From a virus, in IMG/VR virus record IMGVR_UViG_3300048672_000900, positions 1-53,116 of that record: a DNA stretch of 53,116 bases; one strand, written 5' to 3'. Position 1 is the stretch's first letter. Every line of letters begins with the position of its first letter. The notes under the pieces are model-generated. The model saw only the letters and a list, made by a program, of their open reading frames with translations. It was not told the DNA's origin and ran no database searches. A program made the translations under genes and the position numbers. Below are positions 26,287-34,709 of this stretch, piece after piece.

Positions 26287-26390
26287 ACTGCGTGATTCTT
26301 ACCCAGAGTCACGCAGTAGCCGTCAACTAAAGAAACTCATCTGCACTAGCTCACAAGGCTGGTGTGGGTGAGTTTTCTTTTTATGCTGAC
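26287..26390 (+). terminator. Double hairpin terminator of the 580-aa gene
   Basis: A 12-bp hairpin with one mismatch (26287-26298 with 26306-26317) is followed by AAACTCATC (26333-26341) pairing with GGTGAGTTT (26367-26375), which runs into TTTCTTTTTATGC. The second is an intrinsic terminator with the family's TATGC end. Confidence 0.75.
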
Positions 26391-26400
26391 CTCTTTCTTT

Positions 26401-26420
26401 TGTGAATACAAATATTCACA
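26401..26420. promoter_or_regulatory. Perfect inverted repeat upstream of the RNAP beta-prime N gene
   Basis: TGTGAATA and TATTCACA flank a CAAA spacer, 78 bp before the RNAP gene start. The AAATATTCA core recurs upstream of the gene at 33091. It may be an operator or an A/T-rich promoter element. Confidence 0.35.
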
Positions 26421-26497
26421 GACGTACATCATTATTCTGAGTATCCCCTCCTACCAAGATACTCTTTAGCTGTTAAAGACAAGGAGAAAAGAAGTCT

Positions 26498-28018
26498 ATG
26501 GGTGTCTATATGAAGATTCAGTCGCCAGCTCAAGCGCTGGCTGCACTGACCCACAAGCCTGTGATTCTGAACGACATGCCTGTCGTCACAGAACAAGATC
26601 GTGACATGATCAAGAAAGCCACCACGATGGTATTCAGTGGGGCCGATACGTTTTCAAACGTGCCGAGCTGTCAGTGCGGTAGCACGCGTGGCGGGCATTT
26701 GAAAGGGCATATCTGCAATCATTGTCATACGCCGGTGACTGACTCGTTTACAGATCGGTTGGATTACTTGGTGCTGATCAGGTCGCCTAAGGGTGTAGCG
26801 CCTTTGATTCTGCCAGGCGTGCTCTATATGCTGATGGACGCAACAACAGAAGACAGTTTCTGTTATGTGCGTTGGCTGATTGACTTGGGTTATAACCCCA
26901 CTAAAGCCAGTCACAACTATATTGTCAACGACTTGACCAACGCGTTGGAGAATCTTGGTATTGAACGCGGTTATAACCAGTTTGTCAACAACTTTGATGT
27001 GGTGATGGACATGGTGAGTCGCTACATTTACCAAAAGCGCGCAGGGGGTCGAAAAGAAATCAATCCTTCAGACGGTACGACTGCGCGTTTGATGGACATG
27101 ATGGAGCTGCTCAAGTATGAGCGCCAAAACATCTTCAGCGATTATTTGCCTTTGCCTAACCGCATTGCGTTGCTGATGGAACAAACCAGTAGCGGCACTT
27201 ACGTCGGCACATGTGCTTTTATGCTCAGTGACGTCATCAAGAGTTTCCAGGGTATTGATACGCCAATGCGTGAGATGCCTCAGAAAAAACGTGAGATGCG
27301 TACCGCCAATGCACTCATTACACTGGCCAACTACTACTTCGAAGAAGTGCGTAAGAACCACGGCAAAAAGCCAGGCACGCTTCGTCGGCATTTATACGGC
27401 ATGCGCTCCGACTACAGCATGCGCTGCGTCATTAGCTCTATTACTGAGCCACACAACTACGACGAGATTGAGCTGCCTTGGCGAGCAGCTGTCGCTACCT
27501 ACACCATCCATATCCTTAACAAGCTCCTCAAACGTGGCTACACGATCTATGACGGCTTAAAGGAAATCTACAAAGCCAGCTATGAGGTCACGCCTCTAGT
27601 CAGTGAAATTTTTGACGAGCTGCTTGCGCAATCGCCAAACGGCTTTTTGTATGTTTACTTCAATCGAAACCCAAGCCTCAAACGCGGCTCTTTGCAGCGC
27701 TTGAAAGTGCCCATTATTAAACGCGACATCAACGACGTCACCATTGGTTTATCTGGTCTGAACGTCACGTCGTTTAACGCAGACTTTGACGGCGACCAGA
27801 TGAACCTGTACTCGCCCACTGACAACTACATTGCTAACTCTCTAGCACGCCTAGACCCGCATCTGAACTTACCTAACGATGACAAGGTCTTGCAGTTTTC
27901 AGGCATGGCTAATTTGCCCAGACCTGCTTTGTGTGCAGCCTCAAGCTGGTACAGCGACCAAGAGGGCAGCGAAGCATCAATAGACAATAGTCAATTTGTA
28001 GCAACCTACTTACAATAA
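26498..28018 (+). CDS. RNA polymerase beta-prime subunit, N-terminal part
   Basis: This 506-aa protein is one piece of a phage multisubunit RNA polymerase. It carries the N-terminal zinc ribbon (Cys58, Cys60, Cys73, Cys76: CQCG...CNHC), the segment FLYVYFNRNPSLKRGSLQRL that matches the NRAPTLHR region, and the metal-binding catalytic motif NADFDGDQM at residues 427-435 with all three Asp. The protein stops about 70 residues later; the rest of beta-prime is encoded at 40673. This split is typical of phiKZ-like phages. AAGGAG lies upstream of the ATG; a second ATG five codons in is possible. Confidence 0.93.
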   Translation: MGVYMKIQSPAQALAALTHKPVILNDMPVVTEQDRDMIKKATTMVFSGADTFSNVPSCQCGSTRGGHLKGHICNHCHTPVTDSFTDRLDYLVLIRSPKGVAPLILPGVLYMLMDATTEDSFCYVRWLIDLGYNPTKASHNYIVNDLTNALENLGIERGYNQFVNNFDVVMDMVSRYIYQKRAGGRKEINPSDGTTARLMDMMELLKYERQNIFSDYLPLPNRIALLMEQTSSGTYVGTCAFMLSDVIKSFQGIDTPMREMPQKKREMRTANALITLANYYFEEVRKNHGKKPGTLRRHLYGMRSDYSMRCVISSITEPHNYDEIELPWRAAVATYTIHILNKLLKRGYTIYDGLKEIYKASYEVTPLVSEIFDELLAQSPNGFLYVYFNRNPSLKRGSLQRLKVPIIKRDINDVTIGLSGLNVTSFNADFDGDQMNLYSPTDNYIANSLARLDPHLNLPNDDKVLQFSGMANLPRPALCAASSWYSDQEGSEASIDNSQFVATYLQ

Positions 28019-28040
28019 ACCTTGAGGAATTGCATCCCAC

Positions 28041-28664
28041 ATGCAACCATACTCTACCAGTGACGTTTTCTCAGCGTTACTGTTTCCCAACCAACACAGC
28101 AGTCGTACAGAATACTTGCAAACCCAACTGACGTCGCTGCAGCAAATGCCTGTGCATAACCAGATGCAGCAGCAGTGGATTCAGATGGCTCAGACTGATC
28201 TGCAACAAGCCCTCAGCTTTGACGCAGTCACAACCGCACGCGCCATTCGTGAAGAGTACGGTGTGTCTTCTGAGATTGCACTTTATATCCCTGTGGTACA
28301 CACCCTCGAAGACTTGCAGCAAGCCAACCCGTACATGCAGACGTTTATCATGGCGTTGCCTGAGCTGCGTGAGTATTACGCACAAGGGCGCGTGAGCGGC
28401 TATGAGGGTGTTTACGTCGATACGCAACCAGGTGTTATTGGCTGGAAGCACGAAGCCTTCCAAATCGCCACAGACGGCTTGTTACTTGAAGAACATGATT
28501 CAGGAGAGCTGGCCATTAACGAATACCACAACCTACTGGAAGAGCAACCTAAGCTAGACATCTTCCAGCAAGCCGATATTCAACACGCTTGGGATGTGAT
28601 GCGCGCTCATCTGGCATATGGTGAGGATGATCCTACCAGCGTTACTGGCGGTTTGATCAACTGA
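28041..28664 (+). CDS. Unknown protein downstream of RNAP beta-prime N, 207 aa
   Basis: It starts 22 nt after the RNAP gene and probably shares its transcript. The first 65 residues are rich in Gln and Met (LTSLQQMPVHNQMQQQWIQM), the middle is helical, and the C-terminus is acidic. The family is not recognised. Possible roles include RNAP-associated factor or virion protein, neither supported by a motif. Confidence 0.65.
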   Translation: MQPYSTSDVFSALLFPNQHSSRTEYLQTQLTSLQQMPVHNQMQQQWIQMAQTDLQQALSFDAVTTARAIREEYGVSSEIALYIPVVHTLEDLQQANPYMQTFIMALPELREYYAQGRVSGYEGVYVDTQPGVIGWKHEAFQIATDGLLLEEHDSGELAINEYHNLLEEQPKLDIFQQADIQHAWDVMRAHLAYGEDDPTSVTGGLIN

Positions 28665-28678
28665 TCTTTTAAGCAATG

Positions 28679-28735
28679 GCAGGAGTGCTGATACGGCACT
28701 CCTGCTTTACTTTTCTTTTTATGCCCTGGAGATTG
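28679..28735 (+). terminator. Intrinsic terminator after the RNAP/207-aa unit
   Basis: GCAGGAGTGC (28679-28688) and GCACTCCTGC (28696-28705) form a perfect 10-bp stem followed by TTTACTTTTCTTTTTATGCC. The TATGCC at 28730-28735 is the family's right arm; only GGC is present on the left. Confidence 0.85.
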
Positions 28736-28739
28736 TTTC

Positions 28740-29147
28740 ATGAAAAATGCTGTGCCTACGCTGTCTACGCAAGGTTGGGTGGTCGACCTTCCGACCCAGA
28801 TCAATACGCTTTTGGCGTACGCTTTGACGACTGATGACAAGCAGTCTTATTTATTCAAAGGTTCTTTGATCAGTGTGCCTCGCATCATGCAAAAAACTGG
28901 CATGGATGCGAGGTCTGCACGGGCTGCTTTAGAAACCAGTTTGAGCAGCTATTTACAAAAGTACTTTGACAATGTGTATTTGGTAGTCACTATTGTCAAT
29001 GAGGATACCGACTTGTCGTCGACAGCGACTCTTAAAGTTGATATCCAAGTTAACAACAATAACGATACAGATACACGCAGTTATGCAATCAACTTAAACG
29101 AAGGTCGTTTTGGTACGATCATGCGTTTGAACAACGACGGCGCTTAA
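28740..29147 (+). CDS. Unknown protein, 135 aa (possibly baseplate)
   Basis: GGAG precedes the ATG by 8 nt. The protein has an N-terminal helical part (LPTQINTLLAYALTT) and a C-terminal beta part (YLVVTIVNEDTDLSSTATLKV). Size and the helix-then-strands order are reminiscent of small gp25-like baseplate proteins, but the EPR motif is missing, so this is a weak resemblance. Confidence 0.6.
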   Translation: MKNAVPTLSTQGWVVDLPTQINTLLAYALTTDDKQSYLFKGSLISVPRIMQKTGMDARSARAALETSLSSYLQKYFDNVYLVVTIVNEDTDLSSTATLKVDIQVNNNNDTDTRSYAINLNEGRFGTIMRLNNDGA

Positions 29148-29217
29148 CGTAAAAACATAAATAGCACAGATAATCTGTTATTATCTTCTACCACCAAGGC
29201 CCTTTGAGGAGTAAACT

Positions 29218-29799
29218 GTGAAAGAACTCAATCCCGTTGCTGCTCTTCGCCGCCAGCAGCTCAGTGACCGCATCAAGTTGGATCAAGCTGAACTACAAGC
29301 ATCCCCTCCGATCGAGGTGCGGATCATGCCTGTAGATATCTTTACCCAGTTCTACGTGCCGTACTGGCGTGGGCAAGTGACTGACGAAAAGGAGTGTCAA
29401 AAACTCTTTGACATCTGGGTGCGCACTGCGGGCGGCCCCAACGGTGTGATCCACATCACAGATGCCAACGGTGTCGTACTGGGAATTTCTCCTCCTGCTG
29501 CACCAACAGCCATCTTCACTTTGGCTGAATCCAAAAAAGGACAGACTGTAGACGGCGTACTGACAGCCAGTCGCCACATGGGGCAGTTCAATCCAGACGC
29601 TGGTGAAATGCACTTGGTGGCCAAGATGGCGGGTTATGTCAAAGACATGACTGCTCAAACCCAAAACGCGTTGAAGCAACACGTCCAAGCGTGGCAAGAG
29701 TTCTTGAACATTTTTGATCCAAAAGGCAGTCAGTCAGCTGCCAAGACCAGTCAAGCTGCTGTCAAGAGCGGTATTGACGATGACCTCTTCGAGTTCTGA
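29218..29799 (+). CDS. Unknown protein with acidic DDDLFEF tail, 193 aa
   Basis: The GTG start has GAGGAG 6 nt upstream. The body has a globular N-terminal domain (FYVPYWRGQVTDEKECQKLF), a long helical segment near residue 150 and a Lys/Ala-rich linker before an extreme C-terminus SGIDDDLFEF. Short acidic-aromatic tails of this type often dock on partner proteins such as SSB-binding or clamp-binding enzymes. The last 20 nt overlap the Mre11-like gene, so the two are translationally coupled, which suggests a recombination or replication link. The family is not recognised. Confidence 0.7.
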   Translation: MKELNPVAALRRQQLSDRIKLDQAELQASPPIEVRIMPVDIFTQFYVPYWRGQVTDEKECQKLFDIWVRTAGGPNGVIHITDANGVVLGISPPAAPTAIFTLAESKKGQTVDGVLTASRHMGQFNPDAGEMHLVAKMAGYVKDMTAQTQNALKQHVQAWQEFLNIFDPKGSQSAAKTSQAAVKSGIDDDLFEF

Positions 29800-30916
29800 A
29801 CTCTGCGTGGTGGAAGTCGGAGACGTCCACCTCGGCCACCGAAAAACATCGACGGCGCACATTTTAGCTAACTTGTTCCAGTATGTGTTTAACCCTTTGA
29901 TTTTGCAAGGGGTGCATCTGGTCGTTTTAGCAGGGGACGTCTTTGACAATCTTTTAAGTCTTCCTGACGATTGCGTCTCAGACATCCAAATGGCTGCAGC
30001 GCGTATTGTGCGCTTGTGCAAAGACATGAACATCGTGCTGTTGATCTTGGAAGGCACACCTCTACATGACCGACACCAAAGTGAAGTCTTTGTCCAGCAA
30101 AACGAACGACTGAAGGAAACAACGGGGGCAGGCTGCGAACTCTACTACGTTGATACGCTCAGCATCGTCCACCTCAACAGCTTACATCTCGATATTCTGT
30201 GTGTACCAGATGAATGTCGAAGTACGACTCAAGTTGCACAAGAAGACATTAAAGAGCTGATGCGCTCTAAAGGTTTGAGGCAAGTTGACTATGCTGTTAT
30301 GCATGGTTGTTTCAGGTACCAAGTGCCTCAGATTGCTAAAGACCACATCAAGTTTGACGAAGACTTCTTTTTGAGTATTGTCAAACACCTCATTTGGATT
30401 GGGCATATACACCAAGCCAGTCAATATGAACGTATCTTAGCCGCAGGCAGCTTTGATCGTTTATGTCATGGTGATGAAAACGTGAAAGGTGCTTTGAAGT
30501 GTCGTATTAAAGAAGACGGTACTTGGAGTGCTTACACACTAGAGAATAAAGGCGCTAAAGTTTACAAGTCGATTGTCTGTAACGAAGACTCGGTCGAAGA
30601 CGCCTTGATTCGCATTGAAAAACAAGTCAAGAAGTTAGTGCCCGGCTCTTACGTACAAATTGAAACCAGCGGCGCTAAGCCTATTTTACAGGCGCATGAT
30701 GCACTCAGTACGCGCTGGCCTGATTTGGTGTGGAGTTTTCTTAATCGGCAGACACCTAAGAAGTCGATTGAGGCCCTTCAAGAGTCGAAGAAATACGAAC
30801 CACTTATTATCAACCCGAGTACCATCCAAGAGCTGTGTATGAAGAGGATGTCGCAAGACAATATTCCTTCGCATATCCACGCTCGTGCTTTAGACCTATT
30901 ACAAACCGTCATGTAA
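29780..30916 (+). CDS. sbcD: SbcD/Mre11-like nuclease (T4 gp47-like)
   Basis: This 378-aa metallophosphoesterase is the nuclease half of an SbcCD (T4 gp46/47) complex that processes DNA ends and hairpins. Motifs are visible in order: GDVHLG (residues 14-19), AGDVFDN (about 51-57), GTPLHDRH (about 91-98, a phage-type variant of GNHD), HGCFRY near 175, and GHIHQ (about 207-211). The ATG at 29780 (MTSSSSELC) overlaps the previous gene by 20 nt and lets the first motif begin at the usual place; a longer upstream form is unlikely. Its partner SbcC is at 46316 on the other strand. Confidence 0.88.
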   Translation: MTSSSSELCVVEVGDVHLGHRKTSTAHILANLFQYVFNPLILQGVHLVVLAGDVFDNLLSLPDDCVSDIQMAAARIVRLCKDMNIVLLILEGTPLHDRHQSEVFVQQNERLKETTGAGCELYYVDTLSIVHLNSLHLDILCVPDECRSTTQVAQEDIKELMRSKGLRQVDYAVMHGCFRYQVPQIAKDHIKFDEDFFLSIVKHLIWIGHIHQASQYERILAAGSFDRLCHGDENVKGALKCRIKEDGTWSAYTLENKGAKVYKSIVCNEDSVEDALIRIEKQVKKLVPGSYVQIETSGAKPILQAHDALSTRWPDLVWSFLNRQTPKKSIEALQESKKYEPLIINPSTIQELCMKRMSQDNIPSHIHARALDLLQTVM

Positions 30917-30923
30917 AAACCAC

Positions 30924-31784
30924 ATGGGTATTGCAGAACAAATCTTAGCTGAGCGCCCCATGAGCAGCTACCCCGTCTCTATTGGGACGTCTATGGCGCT
31001 GGAGAAATTTGGAAAAGGGTCGGGAGATTACTACGACCCCAACCACCAAATCAAAGAAGCTGACTTAGGACATTATCAAGAATTCTGGGTCAATCTACTG
31101 ACCATCTTTCGAAATGTCGTTAGTAGTATCAAAACAGAACACGTAGGTAGTTTGACCGCGTCAGCTATTGCTGACACCATGGCTGATGAACTCAACATCA
31201 TCGACGCCATGGTGTCCCAGCTCTCGCCTAAGACCACCATCTGTTACTACTCCAGCCAATATAGCGGCATGGAACGAGCGTTCCCTTACGCACTCTACAG
31301 ATCTGACACCACTGAACAACAACGTCATTACACGAAACTTGCTCAAGACTCTTTGACGGTCTTCTACAGCAAGTACAGAACGCTCAGGCGTCATCAACAT
31401 TTTAGTTTGATGATGAATCCTCAAAACAGAACCAAGGCGTTGATCTTAACTCATATGCCCATAGACTTGCTATGCTGGAAACAGTTTGCTAGTCTTGAGC
31501 TGTTAGAGAGTCATACTGGAGTGATTAAACCCAGGAGCCTGTGGTACACTAAGTACCTAGACGGAAAAGATAAATGTCAGCGTATTCCTTGGGATAGACG
31601 CATGCTCCAAATCTTTGGAGACCGCATGAGCTTTAAACCCATGGACATCAAAGTACGTAAGGAAATACTTGACGCTGCAGACGCTAATAAGTGGACGCAG
31701 GCCACAACGGAAGACAGATTGAGCCTTGGCTTGAGACTGATCAAAGATCCATACGTGGTCGCCATATTGAAAAAGATGGTGTAA
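30924..31784 (+). CDS. Unknown protein downstream of sbcD, 286 aa
   Basis: It starts 7 nt after the sbcD stop and is certainly co-transcribed. The protein is mostly helical with a basic middle (YRTLRRHQHF, NPQNRTKALI) and no signal peptide or membrane segment. No motif was identified. Position suggests a DNA replication, repair or recombination accessory protein; this is inference from the neighbours. Confidence 0.68.
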   Translation: MGIAEQILAERPMSSYPVSIGTSMALEKFGKGSGDYYDPNHQIKEADLGHYQEFWVNLLTIFRNVVSSIKTEHVGSLTASAIADTMADELNIIDAMVSQLSPKTTICYYSSQYSGMERAFPYALYRSDTTEQQRHYTKLAQDSLTVFYSKYRTLRRHQHFSLMMNPQNRTKALILTHMPIDLLCWKQFASLELLESHTGVIKPRSLWYTKYLDGKDKCQRIPWDRRMLQIFGDRMSFKPMDIKVRKEILDAADANKWTQATTEDRLSLGLRLIKDPYVVAILKKMV

Positions 31785-31826
31785 TCCATCATATACCACC
31801 AGCTAGTAACTCGTCTTTACTGGTTT

Positions 31827-31857
31827 GGTTGCCCACACTCTTTGTAGGTGGGCAACC
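31827..31857 (+). other. Hairpin between the 286-aa gene and ssb
   Basis: GGTTGCCCAC (31827-31836) and GTGGGCAACC (31848-31857) form a 10-bp perfect stem. No immediate T tract follows, so it may be a leader or processing hairpin for the ssb message instead of a terminator. Confidence 0.55.
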
Positions 31858-31926
31858 CATAAGGAATGTGACGCCCTGTTTTGAAAACCCAATCTTTTTC
31901 CACTCGTAAGCAGCAAAGCATCCATC

Positions 31927-32685
31927 ATGGCTGAAAAGAACCTCCTGCATGCAACGCAACTCAAGCTGAGTGCTCCGTGCCCGACGCAGAGCGGCCGAGG
32001 CAAGTACTCCAAGCTCCACGTCGACCAGTACAACGGCAACCCGCGCATCGTGGTGACCACCAACGATCCGCAAGATGCTGGTAACAGTTATGGTCGCATT
32101 GAAGCGGCCATGGATCTGAACACGTTCAACCTGATTTGCACCTACATCAATTCGATGTGTGCCTATCCCAACGATACCAAGATCAAGATCGACCTGCTGG
32201 GCCATCCCCGTGACAACGGGATGAAGTCGCCCGAACCCACCATCATGACGTCCGTGATTGTGGGTCGTGACGCAGAAGGTCGCATCTATATCACTGTCAA
32301 GGACGTCCTCAAGGAAGGACGTCCTGTCGTCAAGTTCATCTTTGGCCCGACCAACTCTCGCTATGTTAAAATCGTCAAACCTGGTGGTGAACCGAATCTT
32401 GAATCTGAAATCAGCCAACGTGCTGCGCAAGTATGGGTGGCTACGGCTCAACAAATCCTGCCCAGCATCTGCATCACCAACTACGTGCATCCTCAACCCC
32501 CGAATGGTGGCGGTAATCGCTCAGGTGGTTATGGCGGCGGCGGGCGCGGTGGCTTTGGTGGCGGAGGCGGCGGCCGAGGAAACGGTGGCGGGGGTGGCTA
32601 CGGCGGTGGTGGCCCTCGCTCTGGTGATTCTGATCAAGGCGCTGGATCGTCAGGATCTGGCAGCACAGAAGACCTGCCTTTCTGA
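31927..32685 (+). CDS. ssb: Single-stranded DNA-binding protein
   Basis: This 252-aa protein has an N-terminal OB-fold-like beta domain (to about residue 190), then a Gly/Arg/Asn-rich flexible linker of about 45 residues (GGGGRGGFGGGGGGRG type) and an acidic tip ending EDLPF. This architecture is that of bacterial SSB, whose tip ends in DDDIPF and recruits partner enzymes. The N-terminal domain is diverged from bacterial SSB, so the identification rests on architecture. Codons are strongly G/C-ending, as expected for a protein needed in stoichiometric amounts. The tip may let it bind host or phage SSB-interacting proteins. Confidence 0.8.
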   Translation: MAEKNLLHATQLKLSAPCPTQSGRGKYSKLHVDQYNGNPRIVVTTNDPQDAGNSYGRIEAAMDLNTFNLICTYINSMCAYPNDTKIKIDLLGHPRDNGMKSPEPTIMTSVIVGRDAEGRIYITVKDVLKEGRPVVKFIFGPTNSRYVKIVKPGGEPNLESEISQRAAQVWVATAQQILPSICITNYVHPQPPNGGGNRSGGYGGGGRGGFGGGGGGRGNGGGGGYGGGGPRSGDSDQGAGSSGSGSTEDLPF

Positions 32686-32710
32686 GCCTGAGCAGAAGTA
32701 ACGTTACAAC

Positions 32711-32750
32711 GGCATAAAGTGCGGGAGGTGTTCGACCTCCCGCATATGCC
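32711..32750 (+). terminator. GGCATA/TATGCC hairpin after ssb
   Basis: GGCATA (32711-32716) and TATGCC (32745-32750) enclose GCGGGAGGT/ACCTCCCGC with loop GTTCG. A T run (TTGTTTTT) follows 6 nt later. It separates ssb from the small membrane protein. Confidence 0.75.
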
Positions 32751-32773
32751 CACTTGTTTTTAAGGAATCCATC

Positions 32774-32980
32774 ATGCCCTCTTTTGCACTACTCTTTGCT
32801 TTCCTCATCGTGCTCATCGTGGCGGCTCGGTTCTTGGCTTTTGCCATACTGCTGCTGGGTATTATGTTCATTGCTGTCATTGTCTTTTTCAGCAGCGCGC
32901 TGATCATGGCAACAGGAGATTATCTTAAGTATTTGGTCGCCCGGATCATCAGTGAACTTAAGCGTTGTCATGAAAAATAA
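32774..32980 (+). CDS. Small membrane protein with two membrane helices, 68 aa
   Basis: The first 47 residues are almost wholly hydrophobic, forming two adjacent membrane segments (LLFAFLIVLIVAARFLAFAI and LLLGIMFIAVIVFFSSAL), followed by a short basic cytoplasmic tail (SELKRCHEK). AAGGAATCC precedes the ATG. It might be a holin- or inner-membrane-acting protein, but no lysis gene is adjacent and the function is open. Confidence 0.65.
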   Translation: MPSFALLFAFLIVLIVAARFLAFAILLLGIMFIAVIVFFSSALIMATGDYLKYLVARIISELKRCHEK

Positions 32981-33001
32981 GATTCGAGGTCATTGTGAAC
33001 C

Positions 33002-33071
33002 CATATTACCTCTTTGACCCACGGTGTATAAATATTCATAAAAACCATACACTATAACAATATGCATATTG
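33002..33071 (+). promoter_or_regulatory. Promoter-like region with a 14-bp palindrome
   Basis: CATATTAC at 33002-33009 differs by one base from the phiKZ early promoter TATATTAC. Further on are an A/T-rich TATAAATATTCATA and the perfect palindrome CAATATGCATATTG (33058-33071), which ends 19 nt before the GTG start at 33091. Assignment as promoter/operator is inference. Confidence 0.35.
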
Positions 33072-33090
33072 CACTAAAGGAGTAGGTAGC

Positions 33091-34659
33091 GTGCATTTAA
33101 CGATTGGTGACGACCCGAGAGCAGGTGCCATTTGGATTCATCATCCAGGCGTAGAGAGTATCCCATTCATGGGTTCTCTCATCGACCGCTCTCGACCCAA
33201 CCCTGATGACCAGCCCCCGGATGTGTTTTTGCACATCAACGAGTGGTTGGCCAAACAAAGCCCTACGGTCCAACTTGAAATTTTCAATGTACTAGCTCGT
33301 GTCAAAAGTGCATTGGAGTATATCTACAATGTAGAAGAATGTACACGTGCTGTGCGTGTGCTCGTAGGAGCACTCTACGACATCGTCGACTTTGAAAGCA
33401 TCAAACGCTACGTTGCTTTCTCTCCTGAAATCAATATCCCTTCCACCATTGTGGAGGAGTACAACCGTCAAAATCAAGTCTCAGGTACCGAAGGCCAAAC
33501 CTATGACCGGCGACAATATGTCGATCTGATCAGCTTAAGTGTTGCCCTACGACTGGTTTATCCCGTCTTTGTAGGTTTTATCTCTGCTCATGCCCGTACA
33601 CTGGGCATTGAATATAAAGAGTATCAAGCTTTAAGCCTACTACAAGAAAGCAAACTCCATACTCACCCCGCCATGCTTAAGCTGCGAGTGTATGTGGAGA
33701 CGTCTTTAGCGCGTGGTAACCCTAAACACGAAGCAGGTATCTCTATCCTGGGTTGTGGTACAGGGGATTTTCCTGAAATGGGCTTGGCTGCAATTGTGGT
33801 CAAAAAACTTTGCTGTTGCGACATACGCGGCATCACGCCTCGGTCGACACCTGTTAGCACCATGTGGCAAATCATCAGAGCGTTGCAAGAGCAACGCAAT
33901 ACGCCGCCAGGTAGCCGCATCATCCCTAAGGGTGGTAACGAAAACGGTGGTGATGATGACAGCTCAACGCTGGAAGGTGTAAAGGTACGCACGTCTTTGA
34001 GCGTCATGGAGCAAGCTGCCATTCACGTGCAGTGTGAGTATTGGAAGCTGCTCAGGAATAAACTCAATCCCGAACTTACCGACGACAATATAGAGATGCT
34101 GTACAACAACATCTACCATGGGTTCATGACGCAAAACGTGATTGTGCAACGTGGGCAGATTGCTTTATTGGCTTGGGTACTGGCTCCTGTCTTATCCCCT
34201 CAAGCGCTTCAACATGTTGACAAAAACGAAATGCTGCGTTTGATGGCGATAGGTACCGCACACCTCTGGTATTTAGGGTATAAGCACCTGGCAGCTTTGC
34301 TCAGTGCAACTCGTATCGATAGCGATGACGCCAATTACGCCGTCGGTTTTGGAAGTCGTACTCGTGTGGCTGACGATAAAGTCGCTGCACTTGAAACGCT
34401 TTACGCTCACATCAAACCTCGTGACCGAGCAGACCTGAAAGGTAAACGACAAAACCCTGCGCTCACCAGCGTCGTGTCGTTGTCGGTGCTGTTCTCATCT
34501 GTTCAATGGTCATTTACTTTGCCGCCAGAGATGGTGGCCCAACTCACAGGAGCTGCAAACACCAAGTACTTTACCGCTGCGCCTGATCTGCCAAATCAAT
34601 TGGCACAATTCGTCATTGATTTCAATGCGTCTTATAACACCATCGCCTATCGGCGTTGA
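33091..34659 (+). CDS. Unknown protein, 522 aa
   Basis: The GTG start has AAAGGAG about 9 nt upstream. The protein is largely helical, with a Cys-rich spot (VVKKLCCCDIRG), a Gly/Asn/Asp-rich flexible loop near residue 290 (GGNENGGDDDSS), and no membrane segment. No family is recognised. The downstream gene starts 50 nt later, so they form a unit. A virion or assembly role is likely given the neighbours but unproven. Confidence 0.7.
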   Translation: MHLTIGDDPRAGAIWIHHPGVESIPFMGSLIDRSRPNPDDQPPDVFLHINEWLAKQSPTVQLEIFNVLARVKSALEYIYNVEECTRAVRVLVGALYDIVDFESIKRYVAFSPEINIPSTIVEEYNRQNQVSGTEGQTYDRRQYVDLISLSVALRLVYPVFVGFISAHARTLGIEYKEYQALSLLQESKLHTHPAMLKLRVYVETSLARGNPKHEAGISILGCGTGDFPEMGLAAIVVKKLCCCDIRGITPRSTPVSTMWQIIRALQEQRNTPPGSRIIPKGGNENGGDDDSSTLEGVKVRTSLSVMEQAAIHVQCEYWKLLRNKLNPELTDDNIEMLYNNIYHGFMTQNVIVQRGQIALLAWVLAPVLSPQALQHVDKNEMLRLMAIGTAHLWYLGYKHLAALLSATRIDSDDANYAVGFGSRTRVADDKVAALETLYAHIKPRDRADLKGKRQNPALTSVVSLSVLFSSVQWSFTLPPEMVAQLTGAANTKYFTAAPDLPNQLAQFVIDFNASYNTIAYRR

Positions 34660-34709
34660 GCGTGTCTGCTTTCGTTTTTCTTACCGACCCCCACTCAAGG
34701 AAAAAACAC

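Noticed and set aside
34656-34709. 18-codon extension of the 479-aa gene
   Set aside because: Begins inside the preceding stop context without a ribosome site, while ATG 34710 has AAGGAAA.
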